From the NCBI GenBank assembly GCA_047600805.1, contig JASGKG010000001.1, forward strand, positions 1,736,001 through 1,800,000: a DNA stretch of 64,000 nt. Reading direction: 5' to 3'. The notes beneath the pieces are model-generated. The model was given only the letters and a program-made list of their open reading frames with translations, was not told the origin of the DNA and searched no databases. This document shows, one piece after another, positions 46,332-56,128 of the stretch (position 1 is its first letter; the number at the start of each line of letters is the position of its first letter). Source of the DNA: JADKHC01 sp047600805 (GTDB lineage: Bacteria > Verrucomicrobiota > Verrucomicrobiia > Opitutales > Opitutaceae). The position numbers and the translations under genes are program-made.

Positions 46332-47789
46332 CTAGTCGGTTTCGGAAACGAGGAAGTTCTTGAACTGCCAGGGATCCTGCAGATCAACGTGCGGTAACGT
46401 AAAGTGCTCGAATGCTCTGTAAGCGTCGTGCAACGGTGTCCAATCCGAGGGCGTCGAGATAAACTCGCCGAGATACGGTTTCGCGATCTGCAGAATGAAA
46501 TCGTGCGGCAAATCATCGGGTACACAAAATCCGCTTTGAGGATTTTCCAACATCCATTTGATACCGGCAACCATACCGATTGCCACCTGGACGGTGGTGG
46601 CATTTTGGTGCGCAACCAAACGACGCGCTTCGCGAATGCGCAAATTGCTTCCGGTCCACCACGAATTATAAGGATGGCCCATCAACAACGCGCCTAGCAA
46701 ATCGGAACCCTCAGCAATATCGTCATTCAAAATGCGATGGTTCGGCACCAGGTGGTAATTTCTTCCCCGCAATTCATGAAGCGACGCGATCGCACTGTCG
46801 CACGGACAATACGCATAGTGGACCGTGGGCCGGTAAACGGCGCGCCCTTCCTGCCAAACCGTTAGCTTATCGCTAATGGTGAACGCCTCTCCATGGCGTA
46901 TCAGCATGCCCACAATCGAATCGTTAGGAACCCACGATCGTATCCAAGTATTCATGCCCATGCGCGCCAGGCAAATTTGATTCCGGGGGCCGTCGCTGTG
47001 CTGGTAGGCGAAAGGAGGCAGTTCCCTTTCATGCGTGCCCCAGCCAAGTTCGGCGGTGGTTGTGCCTTCCTCACGAAAGCCTTCGACGCTCCACGTGTTG
47101 ACGAACTCGTTGACGCGCTTCGGGATCGTAGTGACTTGGGTGTCGCGCTCCGAGCAATGGATGACGCGGACGTTCAAACGCGCCGCGAGGAGGTTAAAGG
47201 TTCTGGCGTTGATCAGTTCCGCGATTTCCTCGGCGTCACGTCCAGCCGCCTTTCCCTCCTCAATCATGCGTCGGCCAATATCGATCAGTCCCTGCTTGGT
47301 GAAATGGGAAATGAGTCCTGGATTCGCGCCGTGCTCGATCAATGCGGTCGGTCCTTTCTCGGACCAGCTTTCCACGAGCTTTCGCAACCTCATATGGCGC
47401 CAATAAAGCGTGCGCTCCGTGGGATGTTTCAAACCAGCCCCATTGTAGGGATCCCATAGTTCGACAGACGCATTGGTATAGAGGACTCCACGTTCGTGGC
47501 ACCACTGGAGCAGCGCGCAGGTGTCGATGTTCCATGCAAGATCGATCAATAGATCGCCCACGCTCAGACGCGATTCCAGCACGCGTGCCATGTTTTCAGG
47601 TGTGACGCGCTCGCGCTCAAAACGAACTCCGCTACCGATCCAAGACGCGAGTTTCATGCGTCGGTCTTCAAAATCGATTATGGTGATGTTATTCGGCCGC
47701 GTAGCGACCTGTTGCAAAATAATAGGCAAAGCGCATTCAGCGACCGCGCCGTAGCCAAGAATAAGTATGCGATTAGGGGCATGAACCAT
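46332..47789 (-). CDS. hss: homospermidine synthase
   Basis: 485 residues from the ATG at 47789, which directly opens the Rossmann segment RILILGYGAVAECALPI; the longer ORF from 47870 is rejected. The enzyme uses NAD+ to make homospermidine from putrescine or spermidine. The family is recognised by DLAWNIDTCALLQWCHERG, LYTNASVELWDPYNGAG, IEHGANPGLISHF and the C-terminal LMGHPYNSWWTGSNLRI. It is cytosolic. Its upstream neighbour on the same strand is a degenerate aldo/keto reductase, ~410 bases away. Confidence 0.93.
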   Translation of the reverse strand: MVHAPNRILILGYGAVAECALPIILQQVATRPNNITIIDFEDRRMKLASWIGSGVRFERERVTPENMARVLESRLSVGDLLIDLAWNIDTCALLQWCHERGVLYTNASVELWDPYNGAGLKHPTERTLYWRHMRLRKLVESWSEKGPTALIEHGANPGLISHFTKQGLIDIGRRMIEEGKAAGRDAEEIAELINARTFNLLAARLNVRVIHCSERDTQVTTIPKRVNEFVNTWSVEGFREEGTTTAELGWGTHERELPPFAYQHSDGPRNQICLARMGMNTWIRSWVPNDSIVGMLIRHGEAFTISDKLTVWQEGRAVYRPTVHYAYCPCDSAIASLHELRGRNYHLVPNHRILNDDIAEGSDLLGALLMGHPYNSWWTGSNLRIREARRLVAHQNATTVQVAIGMVAGIKWMLENPQSGFCVPDDLPHDFILQIAKPYLGEFISTPSDWTPLHDAYRAFEHFTLPHVDLQDPWQFKNFLVSETD

Positions 47790-48197
47790 GATTACTATAT
47801 AGAAAAAGGTTAGCGTTGAGGCATGGTGGCGCAGTTGAACACGGCGTAACGAGCCGCACCGGCCAGCCATGAAGGAGGACGTGAGAACGATACAGCCGCG
47901 CCATAGAGCGCCACGGCCGCATCAGCGTAAGCGAGAAGGCCCGACGCATAAACATTCGTCGGGTTCTCAAACCTGCTGACCTTTAGGTCATCCCGGAGAA
48001 TCGTGGATGTCAGAAATCCCCCGGAACTCCGCCGCTTGCGGGAGTCCTCTATCCATGAGCTGTATACAATCAATCGGGGGCATTTCGGTTGGTGCAAACA
48101 TACGAGTCGTATTCAGGAGGCGTTGTCAATATAGTCCGGAGAGTTTTTCTGACGAACCTTTATATAGGCTATAAAAGTTAGGCACCCGCGAAAAAAC
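47790..48197. other. gene-free interval upstream of hss
   Basis: AT-rich at its upstream end. A weak reverse-strand promoter candidate is TTGACA at 48129-48124, 18-base spacer, TCGTAT at 48105-48100. A 95-codon reverse frame (48097-47810) was rejected as coding. Confidence 0.45.
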
Positions 48198-49271
48198 TCA
48201 GGCAATGGCAGACTCGCACACAGCCTCAGAGGAGGTTCGGCATGTCTTTTTCGCGGCTGCATCCGATCTCTCAGCAGCGACAGTTGCGGTCTGACGAATC
48301 CCCGGAAGAAAAACGCGCTGCGTCTGTGAAGCAAATCCGAGCCTCGCGAGGTCTTCCGGCGACAAACGGACGCAAGTCGATCCTGACATTTCCGCAAAAT
48401 GCTGGATCGAAGTGCCACCTATGATAACGGAAGTCACCACGGGATTGTGCAGCACCCAAGCCAAACCCACCTGGCCAAAGGTCGCGCCCTTTTCTCGTGC
48501 GATTGCCGCGAGCTCGGCGGATACCGCACGCGTTGATTCGCCAAACTTTGTCGCAAGCCGATTGAAGCGGTAATGCACGCCCGGCGAGGGCGAAAACGCC
48601 GAACGAGTGAGCAATCCACCTGCCAGCGGCGAACTCACGAGCAATCCCATACGCTTTCTCGCGCAGAAGTCCATGAGCTCCGTTTCCACGCCAACGCGGG
48701 CCATGAGGGAATAGTCCGTCTGTACGGCTTCTATCCTGCCATGGTTGTTATCATAATTGATGTGCGCCAACTCCGTCAGCTGCCAGCCGCGCGGATGCGC
48801 GACAACGTGATACCTCACTTTGCCGGTGCGAACAAGTTCGTCGAGCTGACATCGAAACTCGGGATTCGACAGAAAACTTTCGTTCCAGTCACAAACCAGC
48901 AGATCGAGGTAATCCGTACGCAACTGCCTAAGAGCTTCCTCTGTTCTGCGGCGTACGAGCTCTGGCGTTTTCGACGTGCTTGCTTCCGAGCGAGGCCAGG
49001 TCAAACGCGCCGACAATACGAGATCCTTTCTCCGCAATTCGGCGCCGCGCCACCAGCGTCCCACGAGCGAGAGCGAGGCGCAGTCGGAAAGGGTCGAGCT
49101 GTCTGTCGACGGGAATACGCACAAACCCTGGATAAAATTTCCTCCGTTTGCGCGGTAGTCGTTCAGGATAGCGTACGACGTTGGCTCGTCGATTTTCCAA
49201 CCAAAGTTCATTGTGCCGAGACATAGTTCCGAGACCTTGAGGTCCGTGCTTCCAAGAATTCGCCGTTTCAT
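48198..49271 (-). CDS. aldo/keto reductase homologue with all four catalytic residues replaced
   Basis: 357 residues from the ATG at 49271 (MKRRILGSTDLKVSELCLGT); codons upstream to 49355 are not conserved. The TIM-barrel scaffold and the NADP-side motifs are kept (LDELVRTGKVRY, LVSSPLAGGLLTR, GQVGLAWVLHNPVV). The tetrad is lost: Gln48 for Asp, Phe53 for Tyr, Arg89 for Lys and Asp128 for His. It is therefore unlikely to reduce carbonyls by the known mechanism; it may bind NADP as a regulator or carry another reaction. It has a long C-terminal basic tail. Upstream of hss on the same strand, but not closely spaced. Confidence 0.85.
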   Translation of the reverse strand: MKRRILGSTDLKVSELCLGTMNFGWKIDEPTSYAILNDYRANGGNFIQGLCVFPSTDSSTLSDCASLSLVGRWWRGAELRRKDLVLSARLTWPRSEASTSKTPELVRRRTEEALRQLRTDYLDLLVCDWNESFLSNPEFRCQLDELVRTGKVRYHVVAHPRGWQLTELAHINYDNNHGRIEAVQTDYSLMARVGVETELMDFCARKRMGLLVSSPLAGGLLTRSAFSPSPGVHYRFNRLATKFGESTRAVSAELAAIAREKGATFGQVGLAWVLHNPVVTSVIIGGTSIQHFAEMSGSTCVRLSPEDLARLGFASQTQRVFLPGIRQTATVAAERSDAAAKKTCRTSSEAVCESAIA

Positions 49272-49921
49272 AATAGTCCTTTTTTGAAAATGAGATTTGT
49301 GGTTTCCGCGCAGTATTCCGTTTGTTGCAGAATACGTGCGCAAACGACGCGACACGCCACGTGCCGCGGTAGTTAAGTTAAGGCGCTTGATCCAGCGCCC
49401 TCTCGGTCTCTCAAAAAAAGATCGAAGAGCGCCAAATCACAGCACCACGTAGCCATGGCAGATGAGACCCGCTTTGGCTCTTGCTCGTAGTTTTGGATGA
49501 AACGCGATCATTGTTCGAATGTACGCTTGAACCCACGAACGCGGGAGAAATTCTGTCAAGTTTTAATCCGCTTCGGTGTTGACAACTTTCTATTTCGGCA
49601 TCGTGGTTCATTTTGTCATGTGTTCCACGAAACCCCAACTCTGGATTGTAGCGGCACCCCTTCGAGTGGTGCGCACCGGCGTTTCCTGGATCTATCTTGG
49701 CGGGCCCCGGAGCCACACGCACTGAAGATAATTGGCCGAAAGCCTTTTTTTCAGGCAAGTGACTTCCGGGTAATACCTAGTTAGGAATAATCCGTGGATT
49801 GTTTCTAAATCCCGTCGGATTTCCCTACGCAGGGGCGTGCCCCTTCTGGGTTATTCGACTTCACGCGAAAGCAGGTACTCCCCCCTGCACCCTTGCAAAC
49901 CGACAACTCAAATTCATCGCG
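49272..49921. other. gene-free interval
   Basis: About 650 bases, the longest gene-free stretch seen. A 115-codon reverse frame (49758-49411) has poor composition and was rejected. No tRNA, repeat copy or clear RNA was found; it must hold promoters for the divergent aldo/keto reductase homologue and Rnk-like gene. Confidence 0.5.
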
Positions 49922-50407
49922 ATGAACCGTATTTACATCAGCCCCTCAGACAACGCGAAACTTCGCGCTATCGTTATCACCACCCTTTACACCGATGAAA
50001 ATTACAGCGCAGCCCATGCATTAAGGGCAGAGCTGGATCGAGCCTTCATCCGTTCCCACGATGACGAACTATCTGACATCATCACGATGGGCGCTACCTT
50101 CGAATATGAGGATCTCGACACCGGGATCGTCGCCGAAAACACTCTCTGTTTTCCCAACGAGGTTAATTCGACACCCAACGGCTTGTCTGTATTTTCGCCT
50201 TTGGGAATAGCGGCGATTGGCTGTGCCGTGAACGACATCGTGGACTGGTCAACGCGAACGAACATTAGGCGGATTATTATACGCCGAGTGTCGCAGCCTG
50301 GCTTCCGCAGAATCGCGAAAATGCGACGCAATCCGGGACGGTCGAGCAGTAAAATTGCCGCAGCCGGTTCACGCCTTGCCAATTATTCGACGCCAACCAC
50401 GCGTTAG
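49922..50407 (+). CDS. Rnk/GreA C-terminal-like protein, copy 1
   Basis: 161 residues from the ATG at 49922 (MNRIYISPSDNAKLRAIV); the ORF's upstream codons are not conserved. A helical arm (ALRAELDRAF) is followed by the GreA/GreB C-terminal FKBP-like domain (DIITMGATFEYEDLDTG, LSVFSPLGIAAIGCAVNDIV). It lacks the N-terminal coiled coil of GreA, as in Rnk. It probably binds RNA polymerase at the secondary channel. A basic, Arg-rich tail (~30 residues) is unlike copy 2. First gene of a four-gene rightward cluster. Confidence 0.82.
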   Translation: MNRIYISPSDNAKLRAIVITTLYTDENYSAAHALRAELDRAFIRSHDDELSDIITMGATFEYEDLDTGIVAENTLCFPNEVNSTPNGLSVFSPLGIAAIGCAVNDIVDWSTRTNIRRIIIRRVSQPGFRRIAKMRRNPGRSSSKIAAAGSRLANYSTPTTR

Positions 50408-50557
50408 AGCCATACGCTCCTCTGCCCGAGCAAGACTACTTGTGCACGCACAACGGAAGACTTCGGGCGACCGCCTCTTATCAAGAGCCCTTCCGCTCAT
50501 CCAAACATCAAAAAGACATACCCCAGCGCTTCGCTGAGATTCCCGAAAGGCAAAACC

Positions 50558-51265
50558 ATGATCATTCTTCACACTTCAGACTTCCATTTCAATAAACCTT
50601 GGTACGACTGGCTGTTGTCCAACGCACCGCACCACGACTTGCTTGTGATGTCGGGCGACATGCTTGATCTTTCCAAAGCCACACCAGCCCGGCAGCAACA
50701 AGATTGGATCTCCCGGTGGGTTCGTGAATACCCGCGACCGCTCTGCCTCTGCAGCGGCAATCACGATTTGGAGTGGAACGCCGAGTCTGAGCGCTGGCAT
50801 CCGGCCCACTGGATGCGTGACTTGGAAGGCTCAAGCGTCTGGATCGATGGACAATGCCCAACGGTCGGCGATTTGCGCATCCTTAATATCGGATGCACGA
50901 CCCGTCCGAAAGGCGCGAGCGCACACGCCTGGGTCGTTCACGCACCTCCGACCGGAACCCTCGTAGCACGACGCACAAATGGTCGCGATGGCGGTGATCC
51001 AGAGCTGGTTGCGCGAATCGCACGTTTTCGCCCGGAAATTGTCTTCGCCGGTCACGTGCATGATCCGGTGCACTGGCACGACGATCGAGACGGTACGCTC
51101 TACCTGAATCCTGGCTGCGACCCGACGGCGCCGCTTCCCAATCACATCCTTTTCGATACGGAGCGAAAAAGCTTCTTGCGCGTGACCGCCGGCTATACCG
51201 AGCAAGGATCATCGATTCTGCCTCCAGAGATTGAAATTAACGCCGCGGAAGCTACTGCGGTCTAA
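50558..51265 (+). CDS. calcineurin-like metallophosphoesterase
   Basis: 235 residues. The metallophosphoesterase motifs are complete: SDFHFNKPWYDW (D-x-H), MSGDMLDLS (GDxxD-like), CSGNHDLEW (GNHD), WVVHAPPTG and FAGHVHDPVHW (GHxH). It is cytoplasmic and probably a two-metal phosphodiesterase or phosphatase. Its substrate is unknown. It sits between two Rnk-like genes on the same strand, with 150 and 62 bases of spacing, so a common transcript is likely. Confidence 0.9.
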   Translation: MIILHTSDFHFNKPWYDWLLSNAPHHDLLVMSGDMLDLSKATPARQQQDWISRWVREYPRPLCLCSGNHDLEWNAESERWHPAHWMRDLEGSSVWIDGQCPTVGDLRILNIGCTTRPKGASAHAWVVHAPPTGTLVARRTNGRDGGDPELVARIARFRPEIVFAGHVHDPVHWHDDRDGTLYLNPGCDPTAPLPNHILFDTERKSFLRVTAGYTEQGSSILPPEIEINAAEATAV

Positions 51266-51327
51266 CCAACAAACAAAACTACGGCATGACGGGAAAACTC
51301 CTCGCCGTAAAATTAGAAAGGTAAACC

Positions 51328-51771
51328 ATGAAGAATGCCCAATTGTATATCACTTCCGAAGACAGCACCCGCCTGCGCATGCTCCTCGCCGCAGCACCCG
51401 ACGGCGGTCGGAATCCCATGTTGAACCAACTTCGATTCGAATTGGAACGTGCAGCCATCGTTGAAGATGCCGCTGTGCCGCCGACCGTTGTAAAAATGGG
51501 TTCCCGAGTAGAAATCGAGGATTTGCTCACCGGAGAAGTGGAAGCCTATACGCTCACGTTTCCTGAACAGTCCAATATCGATAAAAACATGCTTTCGGTG
51601 CTGGCGCCAATCGGTACGGCCATCATCGGCTGCTCCGAAGGCATGGTCGTTAATTGGCAGACTCCGGGCGGTACCCGTCGTTTCAAGATTCACCGGGTCA
51701 CTCAGGCTGAATCACGGAACGAACTCATTCCGGCGGCAACGCTCGACCAGATCCTTGGGCGGCCTGTTTAA
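51328..51771 (+). CDS. Rnk/GreA C-terminal-like protein, copy 2
   Basis: 147 residues. Same domain plan as copy 1: a helical arm (MLNQLRFELERAAIVEDA), then VVKMGSRVEIEDLLTGEVEAYTLTFPEQ and LSVLAPIGTAIIGCSEGMVVNW. It is closer to canonical Rnk than copy 1. Probably modulates RNA polymerase or nucleotide pools. A GAAAGG ribosome-binding site lies at the expected distance before the ATG. Confidence 0.87.
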   Translation: MKNAQLYITSEDSTRLRMLLAAAPDGGRNPMLNQLRFELERAAIVEDAAVPPTVVKMGSRVEIEDLLTGEVEAYTLTFPEQSNIDKNMLSVLAPIGTAIIGCSEGMVVNWQTPGGTRRFKIHRVTQAESRNELIPAATLDQILGRPV

Positions 51772-52060
51772 TACGGCTGCGCACTAGAAAGTTAACTAGT
51801 CACCAGAGGCATCCGGCCGGCAAAACACGGCCGGCCGGAATAGCCACGGGGAAATCGGAGAGACCTGATCGTCGATTTGCCGCAGAGGGGGATTTCACTC
51901 GCATCGACCGCTGAGCGTATGAGAACGAGGCTGCGCGGGCCAAAGGATGCCGTAAAAGAGGCGTCGAGTAACGCTAAGCTGGTAGTCTCGTTTCCCATGA
52001 TTTCCGACGGGGGTCGGCTGCTGTTGATATGCACGCCACGCGACTATTATCCGATCTCCT
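51772..52060. other. short gene-free interval
   Basis: About 290 bases between the second Rnk-like gene and the 114-residue protein. Opposing weak frames are present on both strands, none convincing. No repeat or RNA seen. Confidence 0.4.
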
Positions 52061-52405
52061 ATGTCAGCGCATGACTTCACTTCTTTCGACGGCGAAACGG
52101 TGCTGGTGCGGTCCACAAGCGACAGTCGCAACCCACCTACCGCCATACGCGGAACGTTTCGCGTCAAAACGACTGCATTGGGCGAAAAAACAGCATCCGT
52201 ACTGATCGACTTTCCCGAAATGTTCACGGCACCTGCGCACCAAGCGATCATTCCGCTCGACATCAGCGCGCTTGAGAGCCTCACCCGCAACCCTCATAGC
52301 GGTCAACTGGAGTGCACAGTGAATCACGATTTCGAGCGGGAAGCGCGAGATAGATCCCCTGTTTCGCCGCAAGCACGCGGAGGCGAGCGGCAGCCGGAAA
52401 TTTGA
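52061..52405 (+). CDS. hypothetical protein
   Basis: 114 residues with a compact beta-rich core (ETVLVRSTSDSRNPPTAI, FRVKTTALGEKTASVLIDF) and a charged, probably disordered tail. No recognised family or membrane segment. It follows the Rnk/phosphoesterase genes on the same strand and may be the fourth gene of that cluster; this is inference from position. Confidence 0.55.
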   Translation: MSAHDFTSFDGETVLVRSTSDSRNPPTAIRGTFRVKTTALGEKTASVLIDFPEMFTAPAHQAIIPLDISALESLTRNPHSGQLECTVNHDFEREARDRSPVSPQARGGERQPEI

Positions 52406-52633
52406 GCCTGCCTTCAGCTCACGGTTCAACGGCTCCCACCAGGCCGCTTACCGCGTTGTCGTTATCTGTCGGATACACGCTTACGAATTCCTGCACGGAA
52501 TTTCGCAAGGAACGCGCACATTTTCACGTCAAGTCACACATCGGCGTGCCGTAATCCGCTTTTATCATCAATCACCGCGGAGGCCGTCGATCCGCGGGAG
52601 GTCCCAGATCCGTCACACACTCATTCTACAACC

Positions 52634-54434
52634 ATGTTCAAGAACCTAAAACTCAGTGTGAAGTTGATTACAAGCTTCACCGTTATTGCATTTTTTGGCG
52701 CTGTCGTAGCCGTCGTGGGCATCTTCAGCCTGAGCCGGATGAATTCGACTCTGGACGACCTTTACAAAACGAACCTGGTTCCTATCACTGACATTTCGAA
52801 TGCCAGACTGCAGGCGACGTTCTACAGTCGCGGGTTGCGCGATTACATCATCGAAACGGAGAAAACAGCCATGGACGCACTAGCTCAGAAGCTGGATGGC
52901 TTCGAAGCAGAGTTTTTCCGCCGCATCAAAAAATACTCCGAGACGCAGCTTTCTCAGCGCGAAAAAGAGCTTCTGGTGAAGGTCCAGCCTCAGTGGGACG
53001 ACTTCAAAGCTGCAGCTCAAAAAGTGATGGCACTGTCATACAACGATCAAAACAAAGAGGCGTTCGCCGCAGTAAAAATCGGTACATTGCCAAAGTATCA
53101 GAAGCTCGATGAAACTCTACAGGAACTCGTCGAGATAAACGTAAAGCTGGGCGATGACGCCTCTAGCGAGGCGGCTACACTGTATCAACGTGTACGCGCC
53201 TGGATGGTCGGACTGCTGGTGGTCAGCGTGGTGGTTTCTCTTGGTTTGGCAGTGTTTATTGCTCGCATCATCACGAAGCCAGTTGATCACTTGGTTGCAG
53301 GGCTGGGTAAAATTTCTGAGGGCGACCTCTCCGCGCGTGTAACCGTTGAATCTACCGATGAAATTGGCCAGCTCTCAGCAGCCGCCAACGCAATGGCCGA
53401 AGCCCTCGACGCCAAAGCGAAACTCGCCGTGCAGATCGGCGAAGGCGATTTGCGTCACGAAGTGACGCTTTCCTCGGACAAAGACACGCTCGGCCTAGCA
53501 CTCCAGAAGATGGTTCAAAATCTCCGCAAGGTAGTCGCTGACGTTCGCTCGGCCGCCGAAAACGTAGCTGCCGGAAGCGAGGAATTGACTGGAACCGCGC
53601 AGACTCTTTCCACTGGTTCGTCTGAACAAGCCGCTTCCGTCGAAGAAGTTTCAGCCTCGATGGAGCAATCGGCCGCCAGCATCCAACAGAACACCGACAA
53701 TGCGCGCCAAACAGAATCGATCTCCGGTAAAGCAGCGGTGGACGCTGACCATGCTGGCAAATCGGTCATCCAAACAGTTCAGGCGATGAAAGAAATCGCC
53801 CAAAAAATCTCGATCATCGAAGAAATCGCGCGTCAGAACGGATTTGCTCGCCCTCAATGCCGCGATCGAGGCCGCCCGCGCCGGTGAACACGGCAAAGGA
53901 TTCGCAGTGGTTGCGTCGGAAGTGCGCAAGCTTGCCGAGCGCAGTCAGACTGCGGCTGGTGAAATCAGCAAACTTTCTGGAAGTTCTGTGGAGATTGCTG
54001 AACAGGCGGGTACGATGCTCGACAAGCTGGTGCCAGACATTCGGAAGACAGCCAACTTGGTGAAAGAGATCGCCGTTGCCAGCCAGGAGCAAAATACAGG
54101 TGCCGAACAGGTCAATAAGGCCATGCAGGAGCTCGACAAAGTCATCCAGCAAAACGCCAGCGCCTCGGAAGAGATGGCGTCTTCTTCAGAAGAACTCGCC
54201 AGCCAGGCGCAGCAGCTACAAGCTGCGATCGAGTTCTTCAAAGTGAACGACGATAGGAAAGTGATTAAGCGGACCAATGCTCGCACCTCAAACGCGCCGC
54301 ATTTCACACCTTCTACGCACCATAAACCATCGGCCAAAGACAAATCACACGCCACGGCTGGCTCGAATGGAGCGCTGATCCAGTTGCCTCCGCCAGCAGA
54401 CGAGTCGGCTGCGGGCGAATTTGCTCGGTACTAA
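52634..54434 (+). pseudogene. methyl-accepting chemotaxis protein with one-base frameshift at the signalling tip
   Basis: Two overlapping frames together give one normal receptor: TM1 (~10-32), four-helix-bundle-type sensor (~35-190), TM2 (~192-213), HAMP, and signalling rod. The break is at 53837-53838, where CGTCAGAACGGAT should be CGTCAGACGGAT: one extra A turns the tip EEIARQTDLLALNAAIEAA into EEIARQNGFARPQ. The second frame then continues LNAAIEAARAGEHGKGFAVV to a normal C-terminus. Either recent inactivation or a base error. The signalling half resembles the chemoreceptor at 9725. CheW follows 20 bases downstream. Confidence 0.85.
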
Positions 54435-54453
54435 CCCTCCACCTGAATCTGCC

Positions 54454-54933
54454 ATGAGCTCTGCCAAAATCACCGAAACGGCCCGATACCTCACGTTCCG
54501 GCTCGCGGGCGAACTCTTCGCGATCAATGTCTTCAAGGCACGCGAGGTTCTCGACGTCAGCCATATCACACCCGTGCCGACTGCACCAACTTACCTCCGT
54601 GGCGTGGTTAATGTGAGAGGCAACGCCATACCTGTAGTCGATCTCCGGACGAAATTCGGGCTTCCGCAAACGGCCGACAGCCTGTCCACACGCATCATTG
54701 TAATGGAACTAAAAATCGACGGTGAGACCATCGTCGTCGGTGGGCTCGCAGATGCCGTTCACGAAGTCGTCGAACTCGAGCCCAACGAAATCAACGACCC
54801 ACCGGCTCTCGGCATGCGGTGGCGCACGGACTTGATACTAGGACTCGGCCGACGGAATGATCGTTTCACGATCATTCTCGATATCGAGCGCGTCTTTTCA
54901 GCCGAGGACGTCGCCGTCCTCACACACAGCTAA
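54454..54933 (+). CDS. cheW: CheW-type chemotaxis scaffold protein
   Basis: 159 residues from the ATG at 54454. CheW couples receptors to the CheA kinase. The beta-barrel pattern is clear: YLTFRLAGELFAINVFKARE, TPVPTAPTYLRGVVNVRGNA and IPVVDLRTKFGLP, then GGLADAVHEVVELEPNEI. No CheA, CheY or CheR/B is in the window. Location directly after a chemoreceptor gene suggests a small chemosensory operon. Confidence 0.93.
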   Translation: MSSAKITETARYLTFRLAGELFAINVFKAREVLDVSHITPVPTAPTYLRGVVNVRGNAIPVVDLRTKFGLPQTADSLSTRIIVMELKIDGETIVVGGLADAVHEVVELEPNEINDPPALGMRWRTDLILGLGRRNDRFTIILDIERVFSAEDVAVLTHS

Positions 54934-55014
54934 ACGGCAAAGACAGTCGCAGATGATTGGTCTTGGCGAAACAAAACTTCGCCAAGCTCCAGTGATGGCT
55001 GATCGAAACGAATT

Positions 55015-55896
55015 TTATTTACCGTTTCCCGCGCCTCCCAAACGAGCTAGTTCGGTACGGGCCAACTGAAACTCCGGAAAGGTGTGCAGCTGAGTGGCGA
55101 TGGATTTCTCGAAGAGCGATTTCGCTCCAGAAGCGTCGCCTTTCAACAACCTGACGACACCGGCATAATAAAATCCCTCGCATTTTTGTTCGCGCACCGA
55201 CTTTGGCGTGCCTTGCAAAGCGAGATCCAAAAATGTCGCCTCCGGCAGAGCATCTGCGAGGAAAAGGGCCACTGATTTTTTCCAACCTTCTTTCCATTTT
55301 TCCGCAGTGCTCCGAAGATCGTTAATCGCTGGCGTCGCGATTTTTTGCCGTTTCCCAAGCAGAAGCAGATAAAAACGCTGATAAGCCCCCGCTTCCTCGG
55401 GAGAAAGCTGAACAGCCAAATCATAATCCGCCAGCGCACCGGCGAAATCTCCTTTTTGCTGTTTTGCACAACCACGGTTGCGCAGAGCGATCACATTTTT
55501 CGGATCTGCTTCCAGAACCTTTGAGTAATCGGCAATTGCTCCGTCGAGATCATCTTTGTCCACTTTCGCAACACCGCGGTTGATGTACGGCGCACGACGA
55601 TTTGGCGCGAGTTCGATAGCCTTCGTGAAATCGGCGATGGCTTCGTCAAGCGCACCCACATTCGTGCGCGCATTTCCGCGCGCAGCATACGCGATGGCGT
55701 TCTTCGGGTCGATTTCGAGCGCTTTCGTAAACTCACGAATAGCCGCGTCGTAATCACCGACAGAGGCACGCCCCACGCCCTGCTCGTAATACACCTTCGC
55801 GCGCTCAGCGTTGGGACTTTGAGCCCGAGAGTTCAGGCCAAAACCCGTGACGGTGAAAATAAACGCCAGAATGCCGGATCGAAATGCCAGAGACAT
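55015..55896 (-). CDS. secreted TPR-repeat protein
   Basis: 293 residues. A signal peptide (LAFRSGILAFIFTVTGFG) precedes about four TPR units (YYEQGVGRASVGDYDAAIRE, APYINRGVAKVDKDDLDG). The C-terminal non-TPR segment (CEGFYYAGVVRLLKGDASGA) matches that of the TPR lipoprotein at 24378, so they are paralogues, though this one is not lipidated. Role unknown; probably protein-protein contacts in the periplasm. It converges on the cheW gene. Confidence 0.88.
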   Translation of the reverse strand: MSLAFRSGILAFIFTVTGFGLNSRAQSPNAERAKVYYEQGVGRASVGDYDAAIREFTKALEIDPKNAIAYAARGNARTNVGALDEAIADFTKAIELAPNRRAPYINRGVAKVDKDDLDGAIADYSKVLEADPKNVIALRNRGCAKQQKGDFAGALADYDLAVQLSPEEAGAYQRFYLLLLGKRQKIATPAINDLRSTAEKWKEGWKKSVALFLADALPEATFLDLALQGTPKSVREQKCEGFYYAGVVRLLKGDASGAKSLFEKSIATQLHTFPEFQLARTELARLGGAGNGK

Positions 55897-56128
55897 GTGC
55901 TATAAAGCTTCCTCCCCCTCAAGAATATGAGACGTAGCAGTAGCCTCAGACGACTACCGCGTCGAGTGTAATCAACTCCCCTTCGGATCATCTACGCGCC
56001 GAAGGCCCAGTTTTAAAACAATTTGACCGATGTCGCGAGGTCCGGGACGCCATTGCGCGCCCTTCGTTCCGAAAACGACGGCAAAACCACCATTTTAGGG
56101 CAAAGTCTTTCGCGATCCCGCCGTCGCA

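Noticed and set aside
47810..48097. 95-codon reverse-strand frame upstream of hss
   Set aside because: Composition is irregular, no motif or ribosome-binding site is seen, and it lies where hss regulatory sequence is expected.
49411..49758. 115-codon reverse-strand frame in the 49.3-49.9 kb gap
   Set aside because: Ser/Lys-rich without hydrophobic core pattern, and no ribosome-binding site; treated as chance open frame.
53837..53838. Programmed frameshifting in the second chemoreceptor
   Set aside because: No slippery heptamer or downstream structure is seen, and such signalling tips are not known to use frameshifting.
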